Source: a bacterium (lineage in GTDB: Bacteria; Patescibacteriota; Minisyncoccia; Minisyncoccales; JAGLPU01). Taken from it: DNA of 20,106 nt. The DNA is taken from the NCBI GenBank assembly GCA_030594935.1, contig JAUVEE010000006.1:1-20106 (forward strand), given 5' to 3'. A program made the position numbers and the translations under genes. The notes under the pieces were generated by a model, which had not been told where the DNA came from, ran no database searches, and saw nothing but the letters and a program-made list of their open reading frames with translations. Below are positions 6,687-14,229 of this stretch, piece after piece; the stretch's first letter is position 1; each line of letters begins with the position of its first letter.

Positions 6687-7550
6687 ATGCCCGAACTTCC
6701 CGAAGTTGAAACAATCAGGCGTGACTTAGTGTCCCGGATTGTCAATAAAAAAATCGCTTCAGTGGAAGTTAAGAAACCGAAACTGGTTAAAAACAAATTA
6801 AAAGATTTTATTAATGCCTTGAAGGGAAATAAAATCAGAGATATCAAGCGGCGTGCCAAGCTGCTTGTTTTCGTGCTGTCGGATAATAAGTACCTCTTAA
6901 TTCATCTGAAAATGACCGGCCAGCTTATTTTTTGCCAAGGCAAAGCCATCACCGGAGGCGGCCATCCTTTTGCCGTGAGCAAAGACTGGCAGCTGCCCAA
7001 TAAATATTCCCATGTTATTTTCACTTTCAGCAACAACTCGCAATTATTTTTTAATGATTTGCGCCAGTTCGGTTATCTGAAAATAGTTGAAGAAAAGGAG
7101 CTTTTGAAGATTTTAAATGATTATGGCATTGAACCGTTGACTGCTGATTTTACTCTGAAGAATTTTAAGAATATTTTATCAAAAAGCCGGACAGCGATTA
7201 AGACTTTGCTAATGGACCAAAAGCAGATTGCCGGCCTGGGCAATATTTATGCCAGCGAAGTTTGCTTTTCTGCCAAAGTGAAGCCCGACAGGCCGGCAAA
7301 TACTTTGAAGGAAAAAGAAATAAAAGACTTATACAGAGCTTGCAACCTGATTTTGAAAAAGGCGATAGCCAAGCGGGGGACTACCGTTAATAATTATGTT
7401 GACGCTTCCAATAGACAGGGAAGTTTCGCTAAACTGCTGCAAGTTTACGGCCGGGCAGGGAGGAAATGCCGGCGCTGCAAAAAGGGGACTATTGTTAAAA
7501 CCAGAATCAACAATAGAAGCGCTTATTACTGCAATTATTGCCAGTATTAA
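6687..7550 (+). CDS. mutM: Formamidopyrimidine-DNA glycosylase (Fpg/MutM)
   Basis: A 287-residue bifunctional DNA glycosylase/AP lyase that removes 8-oxoguanine and formamidopyrimidines. After Met removal the protein begins PELPEVET, supplying the catalytic N-terminal proline and the following glutamate. K58 in IKRRAKLLVF is the conserved lysine. The helix-two-turn-helix region carries QIAGLGNIYASEVCF. The C-terminal zinc finger has C261, C264, C282 and C285, with R277 in NNRSAYYC matching the finger arginine that contacts the lesion. Nothing essential is missing. It sits 4 nt after trigger factor with no Shine-Dalgarno, consistent with coupled translation. No clear terminator follows before the promoter at 7581. 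Confidence 0.96.
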   Translation: MPELPEVETIRRDLVSRIVNKKIASVEVKKPKLVKNKLKDFINALKGNKIRDIKRRAKLLVFVLSDNKYLLIHLKMTGQLIFCQGKAITGGGHPFAVSKDWQLPNKYSHVIFTFSNNSQLFFNDLRQFGYLKIVEEKELLKILNDYGIEPLTADFTLKNFKNILSKSRTAIKTLLMDQKQIAGLGNIYASEVCFSAKVKPDRPANTLKEKEIKDLYRACNLILKKAIAKRGTTVNNYVDASNRQGSFAKLLQVYGRAGRKCRRCKKGTIVKTRINNRSAYYCNYCQY

Positions 7551-7580
7551 TTTATTTTCTCAATTCAATTTACGATACCC

Positions 7581-7608
7581 TTGACAAATGTTTTAAGTGT
7601 GATATACT
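7581..7608 (+). promoter_or_regulatory. Strong promoter before structured leader
   Basis: TTGACA (7581-7586, exact consensus), a 16-nt spacer and TATACT (7603-7608, 5 of 6). The predicted start is near 7615, giving a leader of nearly 90 nt ahead of ATG 7703, which is unusually long for this window. Confidence 0.75.
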
Positions 7609-7619
7609 TATTTTGCGCT

Positions 7620-7696
7620 GTGGGATGAAAGGATTATTTTTTTCGTCCTGCGCACCTCCTTCTCAAAGAGGAAGGGGTGAACGATAAGGAGAGGTG
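7620..7696 (+). promoter_or_regulatory. Structured 5' leader with anti-SD arm and decoy SD
   Basis: Two hairpins precede the start codon. P1 pairs GGATGAAA (7623-7630) with TTTCGTCC (7641-7648) and can extend to 7620/7651. P2 pairs CACCTCCTTCTC (7653-7664) with GAGGAAGGGGTG (7668-7679) across an AAA loop, with one bulge in each arm. The P2 5' arm closely resembles the anti-SD 3' end of 16S rRNA and can instead pair with the real Shine-Dalgarno AAGGAGAGGTG (7686-7696), so two folds are mutually exclusive. This looks like a translation switch; the trigger is unknown. It matches no riboswitch class I recognise. Confidence 0.55.
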
Positions 7697-7702
7697 TATA
7701 AA

Positions 7703-8014
7703 ATGTGTGAAATAGAGACGAAAGGAGACAGATGGGAAGTAACAGCTTCGCAAGAAGAAATAGAGAAGGCGATGGAAACGATAGCTTCGGGAATTCGCGA
7801 TCAGCTCGGGAGGAAGTATGAGAGAGAACTGAAAAGCGGCAGGATGCCCGAAGAAGCAATTAAAGAAAGGGTAAAAGGGATAACTGAAAAGATGGAAGAA
7901 GAAATTTTTCATTCCACGAGAAAGGAAAAAAGGGAAGATGGACAATACATTTTAGACGTCAAGGATCCATTGTTGGTAGAATATCTAATACCAACGATAC
8001 GAGTGCCAGCTTAG
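7703..8014 (+). CDS. Small charged protein of unknown function
   Basis: A 103-residue protein starting at ATG 7703, 8 nt after the end of the Shine-Dalgarno AAGGAGAGG (7686-7694). An upstream in-frame GTG at 7694 lies within the SD and is unlikely. The sequence is highly charged (E, K and R) and mainly helical: a central stretch QEEIEKAMETIASGI, then a long helix with KYERELKSGRMPEEAI. The C-terminal part YILDVKDPLLVEYLIP looks like a short strand-helix cap. There are no membrane segments, and the only cysteine is residue 2. I do not recognise the family. It is a single-gene unit with its own consensus promoter, a structured leader and a strong terminator at 8039, an unusual investment in control for so small a gene. 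A regulatory or stress role is possible but not shown. Confidence 0.82.
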   Translation: MCEIETKGDRWEVTASQEEIEKAMETIASGIRDQLGRKYERELKSGRMPEEAIKERVKGITEKMEEEIFHSTRKEKREDGQYILDVKDPLLVEYLIPTIRVPA

Positions 8015-8038
8015 TCCTTTAACAAACCATTTTTTTAT

Positions 8039-8070
8039 AGAGGCAACATTTGTTTGCCTCTTAATTTTTT
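8039..8070 (+). terminator. Intrinsic terminator
   Basis: AGAGGCAA (8039-8046) pairs perfectly with TTGCCTCT (8054-8061) across a 7-nt loop, followed by TAATTTTTT. It ends the gene at 7703. Confidence 0.88.
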
Positions 8071-8097
8071 GTAAAAAATGATATTCTATGATAAGGT
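8069..8097 (+). promoter_or_regulatory. Putative promoter starting in the terminator tail
   Basis: TTGTAA (8069-8074) begins in the T tract of the preceding terminator. A 17-nt spacer leads to TG-A-TAAGGT (hexamer 8092-8097). The hexamer is weak, but spacing and TG extension match other promoters here. Confidence 0.4.
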
Positions 8098-8148
8098 AGC
8101 GTTGTTCTTTAAAATTAAAAGATAATAAAAAAGAAAAAAGGTGGTAAT

Positions 8149-8754
8149 GTGGAAGAAATTACAAAAGTTGAAGGCGTGGAAATATTAGGGAAAATAGTAA
8201 GGCATGGAAACAGCGATACAAATCGAGTCCTTATATCAGTGTTGTCAATAGAGATAGAAAAATTTTCTATATCTTTTTCTCTAAACGAGAGAGGCAAACT
8301 TAAGGTAAACAACTTTCTTGCTTTAGAGTATTTTGTCCCGCCGAAAGTTTGCAGAGAACTTCCCTGGGATGCGCCGGTTTTTGCCATAGTGGAGAATCTG
8401 GTTACCGGCGAAATAGGCATGATTATTCAAAATCCAGAAGATGGCACGGTTCGAGTAAACTACGACGGAAACAGAGGCATGGAAAAAACCGATATCAGCG
8501 ATTTGAGGTTTTTGAATCCAGTGGTCTTGCCATCCTGTAAAAACTGCGGCTATGGCTTATGGGGAGAACGCTGCTTATTTTTTGACTTAGACGAACAGGG
8601 CGAGCCTGTTTGTCATAGATATACCAGAAAAAGAATGGAAAAACTTTTCAATAATAATTCGGTGGCAAAAAGATTTCCCTTAGAGAGTTTCCCCGACTGC
8701 CAGCTTTCGGAAAAACAAATCCAGCCGCAAGCTATTTCTTTAGCGACACCTTAA
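8149..8754 (+). CDS. Unknown protein with four-cysteine knuckle
   Basis: A 201-residue protein starting at GTG 8149, preceded by the Shine-Dalgarno-like AAAAGGTGG with 4 nt spacing. An overlapping ATG two bases upstream is in another frame. The N-terminal two thirds look like beta-rich structure (alternating strands such as NRVLISVLSIEIEKFSISFS). C130, C133, C142 and C155 form a CxxC-x8-C-x12-C pattern that could bind zinc or an iron-sulfur cluster. The C-terminal 45 residues are polar and low in structure, with one further cysteine at residue 184. No signal peptide or membrane segment is seen. I do not recognise the family. The gene has its own promoter and a perfect-palindrome terminator, so like its left neighbour it is a separate unit. 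Function unknown. Confidence 0.82.
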   Translation: MEEITKVEGVEILGKIVRHGNSDTNRVLISVLSIEIEKFSISFSLNERGKLKVNNFLALEYFVPPKVCRELPWDAPVFAIVENLVTGEIGMIIQNPEDGTVRVNYDGNRGMEKTDISDLRFLNPVVLPSCKNCGYGLWGERCLFFDLDEQGEPVCHRYTRKRMEKLFNNNSVAKRFPLESFPDCQLSEKQIQPQAISLATP

Positions 8755-8762
8755 TATATTTT

Positions 8763-8786
8763 GAGCGTTTAAACGCTCTTTTTTTT
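8763..8786 (+). terminator. Intrinsic terminator (perfect palindrome)
   Basis: GAGCGTTTAAACGCTC (8763-8778) is a perfect 16-bp palindrome followed by eight T residues (8779-8786). It ends the gene at 8149. Confidence 0.9.
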
Positions 8787-8813
8787 GCTTTCTTAAAGGG
8801 AAAATGATAACTT
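8785..8813 (+). promoter_or_regulatory. Putative promoter of the helicase operon
   Basis: TTGCTT (8785-8790) uses the last T residues of the terminator tail; a 17-nt spacer leads to TG-A-TAACTT (hexamer 8808-8813). The start would be about 6 nt before ATG 8826, with no Shine-Dalgarno. Confidence 0.4.
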
Positions 8814-8825
8814 TAATAAAGAAGC

Positions 8826-11800
8826 ATGGAATTAAATTTTAACAGCCTTAACAAAGAACAGAAAAAAGCCGTGACTTTTAAGGACGGGCCGATTTTGATT
8901 GTGGCCGGAGCCGGAACCGGCAAAACAACGGTAATAACCAACAGGATAGCTTATCTTATCGAACAGAAAAAAGCCAAGACGGAAGAAATTTTAGCCTTAA
9001 CTTTCACCGACAAGGCTGCCGAAGAAATGGAAGACAGGGTGATTAAGCTTTTGCCCATAGGCTATGTTGACCTTTGGATATCCACTTTCCATTCTTTTTG
9101 TGAAAGAGTTTTAAGAGAGCATGCTTTGGATATCGGCTTATCTCCTGATTTTAAATTACTGGACGAAACCCAAGCCTGGCTTCTTGTTCGCCAGAATTTT
9201 GCCGGATTTGATTTGGATTATTATCGCCCTTTGGGCAATCCCACCAGGTTTATTCGGGCCTTGCTGGGCCATTTTTCCCGCTGCAAAGATGAAGGAATAT
9301 ATCCCGAGGCTTATCTTGCTTACAGCGATGATTTAAAATTGAACATGGACGGAGCGGCCGTGGGGAGCAAGGCCGTAAAAAGCAAGGATAAAAAAGATTT
9401 GGCCCAAGCCCAGCAGGAATCAGACAGGATAAAAGAAGTGGCTGGAGCTTATGCCGCTTATCAGAAGCTTCTTTTGGACAATAATGTTTTGGATTTTGGC
9501 GATCTCATCAACTACTGCTTGAAACTGTTCCAAGAGCGGCCGAATATCTTGGCAAAATACCGGCAAAAATTTAAATATGTTTTAGTGGATGAATTCCAGG
9601 ACACGAACTGTGTTCAGTATGAACTGGTGAAGCTGTTGGCTTTGCCGCAGAATAATTTAACCGTTTCGGCCGATGATGATCAATGCCTGCCTCCGGAAAC
9701 TGAAATAGAGATATTTGAAGACGGTCAAATTAAGAAAGAAAAAATCAAAAACATTCAAAAGGGGAGCAAAGTTTTGTCCGCGGTAGGGAAAGGACATATG
9801 GGAGCATTCCAAGTCAATCAAGTTTTGAAAAGAAAAAAACAGGTGAAGTTATTAACTTTAAAAACAAAAAGTGGCTTTCGGCTGTCAGTGACGGATAATC
9901 ATAAAATGTTTTGCGTCGTTCCGAGAACTTCCCGTGGAGGGTACCATTATGTTTATTTAATGTATCGGCAGGATATAGGGTGGAGAATGGGAGTAACCGA
10001 TGATTTGATTCTTAGATTAAAATTAGAGCGTTCTGCTGATAAGATTTTAGCCATTGAAGCGTTCAAAACAGATAGAGAGGCAAGGTATTATGAGACCCTT
10101 TGGTCGCTTAAATATGGCATTCCTACCAGCTGTTTTCAAAGAAGAAAAGGAATAGTCATTGAAGGGAATTTTTTAAAAAAATTATACCGGGAGATTAATG
10201 TTGAAGAAAATATTCAGCGATTAGCCAAAGACTTGAATATCGATTTAGAATCTTTTCATTATTGCTTAGATGCGGTCAACAGGGGGCGGAAGGTCAGAAT
10301 AATAATCAATCTACAGATGTGTTATAGAAAATACAGAAACAAAGACCATGTTAGGAAAGGAAAAATTTTGATGTCCAATCCCTTAATCAGGCATAAAATT
10401 TACTTAGAAACTTCCAATGGAGAAACTATTCAGAAATTGCAAAAAGCAGGTTATAAATTAAGAAAATCTCGGAAAGGACGGGGACTAGCCATAGAAAGCG
10501 ACGATTTAAAAAAGCTTGGCAACGAAGCTAAAAAGTTACAGAGCATCACAGGCGGTTTTTTAGAATCTAAATTTAATGCGGCGGTCAAATACGACCGTCC
10601 AGCCAGTACTCGGCGAAATTATATGGCTTTAATAATGCCGGCCAAGAATTTGGTTCTTGGCCACTATTTGCCGGTTCGGAAAAAGAACGAAATAATTTAC
10701 GACCGGATTATTGACATAAAAGAGGAAGATAAAAAAATAACGGTTTATGATTTGGAGGTTAATAAAACCCATAATTTTGTAGCCAACGGGATTGTGGTTC
10801 ATAATTCTATTTATGGCTGGCGCGGGAGTTCCTTGAATAATGTTTTGCAATTCAGAAAAGACTACCCCTTGGCCCAGGAAGTGATTTTAACGCAGAATTA
10901 CCGTTCAGCGCAGAATATCTTGGATTTGTCATACAATTTTATCCAGCTTAATAATCCTAACCGGCTGGAGTGCCAGATTTCCCAGGAACTTTCTCTTATT
11001 GCCAAAGGGAAAGGAGTGGATGTGGATAATTTTAAAAAGATAAATAAGAAATTGCGGGCCGCTGAAGAGAAAACCGGTTTGATTGAAAATTTACATTTTA
11101 AAACCTTGGCGCAGGAGACGAGAGGAGTGATAGAGAGAATCATTCAGATCATGAAAGAGGATAAAGAGTCTTGTTTTAAAGATTTTGCTGTTTTGATCAG
11201 GGCGAATAATCAGGCTGAGGCTTATTGCCGCGAGCTGGAAAGAGCGGAAATTCCTTATCAATTTTTAGCTTCCAAAGGCCTCTACTCAAAACCGATAATC
11301 TTGGACATCATTTCTTATCTGAAGCTGATAAGCGACCTGCATGAAAGCTCGGCTGTTTTCCGGGTTTTGAATTTTCCTTTTCTAAAGATTTCCTATGAAG
11401 ATATAGCGAAAATCAGCCGCTTCAGTTCAAAGCAGGGCTGCTCAATTTACGAGACCTTGCAGCGGCTGGCTTTGGTTTCCGGACTTTCCCAGCAGAGCGT
11501 GAATAAGATCAACTTTCTTCTAAGCCTGATAAGCAAGCACGCCCGGCTGGCTCAAGAGAAGAATATCAGCGAAGTGTTTGTCGCTTTTCTTAAGGATTCG
11601 GGATATCTGGAGTACTTAATTAAAAGAGAATCTCAGGAAGGCAGACAAAGCTTTGATTTAATAAATCAGTTTTTTGCCAAAATCAAAGGATTTGAATCCA
11701 GCCAGCCCGATCCCACCTTGAACAATTTTGTGGACCGGCTGGATTTGGAAATAGAATCTGGCGAGCAGGGCTCTTTGCAGTTTAATATCGAAGAGGGTCC

Positions 11801-12944
11801 GGATACCGTTAAAATTATGACCATCCACGGAGCCAAGGGACTGGAATTCAAATATGTTTTCTTGGTTAATTTAGTGGCCCAGCGCTTTCCCACCAGGGAA
11901 AGAAAAGAACCGATAGAGATTCCGGAAGAATTGATAAAAGAAATAGTTTCCCAAGGAGATGTTCATTTAGAAGAAGAAAGGAGGCTCTTTTATGTCGGAA
12001 TGACCAGGGCGAAGAAAGGATTGTTTTTTGTCTGGGCCGATAATTATGGCGGGACCAAAGAGAAAAAGCCTTCCCGGTTTTTGCAGGAATGCGGCTTAAA
12101 CCTTTCTCAACCGGCCGAAAAGTCGGCTCAGGACTGGGAAGCAGAGCCTTTGCCCGCTCCCAAACCGGAAAAATATCCTTTGCCTTCCTATTTTTCCTAT
12201 ACCCAGCTGGCTGCTTTCCAGAGTTGCCCTTTGCAGTATAAGTTTGCCCATATTCTGAAGATTCCCAGAAAAGGCAAGGCCAGTTTCAGTTTCGGCAAAA
12301 CAATGCACCAAACCTTGGAAAACTTCATTAAAGCTTCCCAGACTCAGCAGAATGATCTGTTCGGCAGCAAAGCTGATTCCCCGAAAGCCGGCTACGCGGA
12401 TCTGCTGGAGCTTTATAAAAAGAATTGGATCGACGAATGGTATCAGGACAAGGAAGAAAAGGAAAAGTATTTTCAGCAGGGGAAAAAATCCCTGAAGCTC
12501 TTTTACGACGATTTCGTTCCCGGAAAAGTTCTTTTTATCAATAATGAGCCGGCTTTGGAACAGAGCTTTAATCTGAAAATAAATAATAATATTTTTATCG
12601 GCAAAATAGACCGAATAGACAAGATTGACAAGGGGGTGGAAATAATTGATTATAAGACGGGGAAGACAACGGAAAAGCTAAACGCCAAGGACAAGGAGCA
12701 GCTGCTTATTTACCAGATAGCGGCTGAAGAAGTTTTAGGCCTGCAACCGAAAAAACTCACATATTATTATTTGACCGAAGGCAAGAAATTGTCTTTCTTG
12801 GGGTCAAGAGAGGAAACGAAAAAACAGAAAGAAAAAATGATCGCTCTGGTGGAGAAGATCAAGAAAGCTGATTATTCACCCACACCAGGCTGGCAGTGCC
12901 AATTCTGCGATTTTAAAAATATTTGCGAATATGCCCAAAAATAA
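8826..12944 (+). CDS. UvrD-type helicase fused to PD-(D/E)XK nuclease, with intein
   Basis: A 1372-residue precursor; removing the 374-residue intein leaves 998 residues. All superfamily 1A helicase motifs are present: Walker A AGAGTGKTT (27-35), Ia TFTDKAAEEM, II VDEFQDT (D255-E256), III ADDDQ-SIYGWRG split by the intein, IV QNYRSAQNI, V TIHGAKGLEF (999-1008) and VI RRLFYVGMTRAK (1052-1063). A C-terminal RecB/AddB-like nuclease domain follows, with D1262 and D1275-Y-K1277 as catalytic residues. C1134 with C1358, C1361 and C1367 shows the one-plus-three spacing of the AddB/Cas4-type iron-sulfur cluster. The protein is thus a single-chain helicase-nuclease, probably for double-strand-break end processing or degradation of foreign DNA, rather than plain UvrD/PcrA of ~720 residues. 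No RecC, AddA or AdnB partner is in the window. The end overlaps the next gene by 14 nt. There is no frameshift. Confidence 0.95.
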   Translation: MELNFNSLNKEQKKAVTFKDGPILIVAGAGTGKTTVITNRIAYLIEQKKAKTEEILALTFTDKAAEEMEDRVIKLLPIGYVDLWISTFHSFCERVLREHALDIGLSPDFKLLDETQAWLLVRQNFAGFDLDYYRPLGNPTRFIRALLGHFSRCKDEGIYPEAYLAYSDDLKLNMDGAAVGSKAVKSKDKKDLAQAQQESDRIKEVAGAYAAYQKLLLDNNVLDFGDLINYCLKLFQERPNILAKYRQKFKYVLVDEFQDTNCVQYELVKLLALPQNNLTVSADDDQCLPPETEIEIFEDGQIKKEKIKNIQKGSKVLSAVGKGHMGAFQVNQVLKRKKQVKLLTLKTKSGFRLSVTDNHKMFCVVPRTSRGGYHYVYLMYRQDIGWRMGVTDDLILRLKLERSADKILAIEAFKTDREARYYETLWSLKYGIPTSCFQRRKGIVIEGNFLKKLYREINVEENIQRLAKDLNIDLESFHYCLDAVNRGRKVRIIINLQMCYRKYRNKDHVRKGKILMSNPLIRHKIYLETSNGETIQKLQKAGYKLRKSRKGRGLAIESDDLKKLGNEAKKLQSITGGFLESKFNAAVKYDRPASTRRNYMALIMPAKNLVLGHYLPVRKKNEIIYDRIIDIKEEDKKITVYDLEVNKTHNFVANGIVVHNSIYGWRGSSLNNVLQFRKDYPLAQEVILTQNYRSAQNILDLSYNFIQLNNPNRLECQISQELSLIAKGKGVDVDNFKKINKKLRAAEEKTGLIENLHFKTLAQETRGVIERIIQIMKEDKESCFKDFAVLIRANNQAEAYCRELERAEIPYQFLASKGLYSKPIILDIISYLKLISDLHESSAVFRVLNFPFLKISYEDIAKISRFSSKQGCSIYETLQRLALVSGLSQQSVNKINFLLSLISKHARLAQEKNISEVFVAFLKDSGYLEYLIKRESQEGRQSFDLINQFFAKIKGFESSQPDPTLNNFVDRLDLEIESGEQGSLQFNIEEGPDTVKIMTIHGAKGLEFKYVFLVNLVAQRFPTRERKEPIEIPEELIKEIVSQGDVHLEEERRLFYVGMTRAKKGLFFVWADNYGGTKEKKPSRFLQECGLNLSQPAEKSAQDWEAEPLPAPKPEKYPLPSYFSYTQLAAFQSCPLQYKFAHILKIPRKGKASFSFGKTMHQTLENFIKASQTQQNDLFGSKADSPKAGYADLLELYKKNWIDEWYQDKEEKEKYFQQGKKSLKLFYDDFVPGKVLFINNEPALEQSFNLKINNNIFIGKIDRIDKIDKGVEIIDYKTGKTTEKLNAKDKEQLLIYQIAAEEVLGLQPKKLTYYYLTEGKKLSFLGSREETKKQKEKMIALVEKIKKADYSPTPGWQCQFCDFKNICEYAQK
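9942..10136 (+). other. GIY-YIG-like homing endonuclease domain within the intein
   Basis: Residues 373-437 of the precursor begin YHYVYLMYRQ, then RMGVTDD, then R397 and the helix DREARYYETLW. This follows the layout of GIY-YIG nucleases: a Y-x-Y strand in place of GIY, RMG in place of YIG, GVT-x-D, a conserved Arg, and a helix with Glu (E423). The YIG tyrosine is replaced by R/M, so catalysis may be reduced. No LAGLIDADG or HNH motif is seen. The ~190 residues that follow (438-625) are basic and may be a DNA-binding region for the target site. Confidence 0.65.
10640..10662. repeat. Perfect 9-bp inverted repeat inside the intein
   Basis: GGCCAAGAA (10640-10648) and TTCTTGGCC (10654-10662) are perfect inverted copies around a 5-nt centre. 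It lies in the intein coding sequence between the endonuclease region and block F and encodes part of AKNLVLGH. A neighbouring imperfect one, GCGGTC/GACCGT, lies near 10580-10597. It may be chance, an RNA hairpin or a protein-binding site. Confidence 0.5.
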
Positions 12945-14190
12945 ACAAGAAAAATTTAATCTGGCGATAATCGGCGGGGGACCGGCGGGGATGATGGCGG
13001 CCGGACGGGCGGCCGAGCTGGGAGCCAAAGTCGTGCTGATTGAGAAAAACAGGGAACTGGGACGGAAGCTCTTGCTGACCGGCAAGGGCAGGTGCAATAT
13101 AACTCAAGCGGAATTTGATCCCTTGAAGCTGGCTCTTAAGTTTGGCCGGGGGGGCAGATTTCTCTTGTTTGGACTGACTGTTTTCGGCGCCAGAGAAACT
13201 GTTGAATTTTTTAATAAAAGAGGCTTGAAAACCAAAGTGGAGCAGGGAAGGAGGGTATTTCCTCTCAAAGGCCGGGCCGCTGACGTGCTTAATGTTTTAA
13301 CCGGTTTTTTGCGCCGCCATAAAGTGGAAATCATCACTGGCGCGGAAGTAACCAGCCTGAAAGAGAAAAACGGTTCAATAAAAGAAATTTCTTTAAAAGG
13401 CAGAGGAAAGATTATCGCTGATAATTACATTATTGCCACCGGAGGGAAATCTCATCCTCAAACGGGGTCTAGCGGAAGCGGAATCAACTGGGCAAAACTG
13501 CTCGGGCATTCAATAATAGAATTAAAACCGGCTTTGGTGCCTTTTGAAGTTAAAGAAAAATGGGTCAAACAGCTTCAAGGCCTAGCCTTAAAAAATGTGG
13601 GCTTGACCGTTATTCAAGGAAAGAAAAAAGTCGCCAGATTGGGGGAAGCTTTATTTACTCATTTCGGCTTAAGCGGACCGATAGTTTTGGACATGAGCCG
13701 GGAGGCGGGAGAGCTTTTAGAGCAGGGGGAAGTCAAATTATTGCTTGACTTGAAGCCCGGCTTGGATCTGGAAAAATTGGACAAGAGAATTCAGCGTGAT
13801 TTTGAGAAATACAGCAATAAGTTGTACAAGAATGCTTTGTCTGATCTGCTTCCCCAGAAACTGATTCCTTTTATCCTCAAAGCGTCAGGGATCAAGGACG
13901 ATAAATATGTTCGGGAAATTTCCCGGGAAGAAAGGCATCAGCTGGTAAAATTATTAAAAGGATTGGAAATGACCCTAAGCCGGCTTTTGCCTTTTGACAA
14001 GGCGATAGCCACCAGCGGAGGAGTTGATTTAAAAGAAATAGATTCCAAAACCATGAAATCTAAATTAATCAGCAATTTGTTCTTTGCCGGCGAGATTATA
14101 AGCTTGGACGGTCCTAGCGGCGGATACAATCTTCAGCTTTGCTGGACTACCGGCCGGATAGCTGGAGAAAATGCGGTAAAGATGCTATAA
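12931..14190 (+). CDS. BaiN/HI0933-family flavoprotein
   Basis: A 419-residue FAD-dependent oxidoreductase of the HI0933/YhiN (BaiN-like) family. The N-terminal Rossmann motif is IIGGGPAGMMAAGRAAELG with the ribose-binding acidic strand VVLIEKN. Next comes GRKLLLTGKGRCNIT, the signature of this family. IIATGGKSHPQTGSSGSG and the C-terminal FAGEIISLDGPSGGYNLQ with CWTTGRIAG complete the FAD site. Family members have been linked to reduction of steroid-type double bonds or aminoacetone oxidation, but most have unknown substrates, so no reaction is assigned here. The start at ATG 12931 overlaps the helicase gene by 14 nt, implying co-transcription. No Shine-Dalgarno stands out. Length is normal. 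The last codons contain the -10 element of the next promoter. Confidence 0.93.
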   Translation: MPKNKQEKFNLAIIGGGPAGMMAAGRAAELGAKVVLIEKNRELGRKLLLTGKGRCNITQAEFDPLKLALKFGRGGRFLLFGLTVFGARETVEFFNKRGLKTKVEQGRRVFPLKGRAADVLNVLTGFLRRHKVEIITGAEVTSLKEKNGSIKEISLKGRGKIIADNYIIATGGKSHPQTGSSGSGINWAKLLGHSIIELKPALVPFEVKEKWVKQLQGLALKNVGLTVIQGKKKVARLGEALFTHFGLSGPIVLDMSREAGELLEQGEVKLLLDLKPGLDLEKLDKRIQRDFEKYSNKLYKNALSDLLPQKLIPFILKASGIKDDKYVREISREERHQLVKLLKGLEMTLSRLLPFDKAIATSGGVDLKEIDSKTMKSKLISNLFFAGEIISLDGPSGGYNLQLCWTTGRIAGENAVKML

Positions 14191-14191
14191 T
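14163..14191 (+). promoter_or_regulatory. Extended -10 promoter over the flavoprotein stop codon
   Basis: TG-C-TATAAT has a perfect hexamer at 14186-14191 containing the TAA stop of the flavoprotein gene. TGGAGA (14163-14168) lies 17 nt upstream as a partial -35. It would start a transcript near 14198 for the gene at 14230, whose leader has no Shine-Dalgarno next to the ATG. Confidence 0.5.
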
Positions 14192-14229
14192 TTAAAAAGG
14201 TCGTTTATTAATTAATTTTTTTAAATATT

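Larger units (their letters stand above)
9684..10805 (+). mobile_element. Intein in helicase motif III, with GIY-YIG-like insert
   Basis: A 374-residue in-frame protein intron (residues 287-660) placed between Q286 and S661 of the conserved ADDDQ-SIYGWRG motif, where ATP-hydrolysis sensing occurs, so the host protein cannot work until it splices. Splicing residues are complete: C287 at the N terminus (CLPPETEIEIFEDG, block A), T356-D-N-H359 (block B TxxH), VYDLEVNKTHNF (block F), then VVHN with penultimate H659 and terminal N660, and nucleophile S661 as the first downstream extein residue. Between blocks B and F lie roughly 270 residues holding a nuclease-like domain. The boundaries are precise because both flanks rejoin to the uninterrupted UvrD motif. 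It should be splicing-competent. Homing activity is uncertain. Confidence 0.93.

Noticed and set aside
7634..7945. A 103-residue minus-strand frame over the leader and the small charged gene
   Set aside because: Phe/Leu/Ser-rich complement of a purine-rich coding strand, with no ribosome site; the plus-strand gene has promoter, SD and terminator.
8826..12944. The long helicase as two separate genes or a frameshifted fusion
   Set aside because: The frame is continuous, and the inserted part has clean intein splicing residues at both ends that rejoin motif III exactly.
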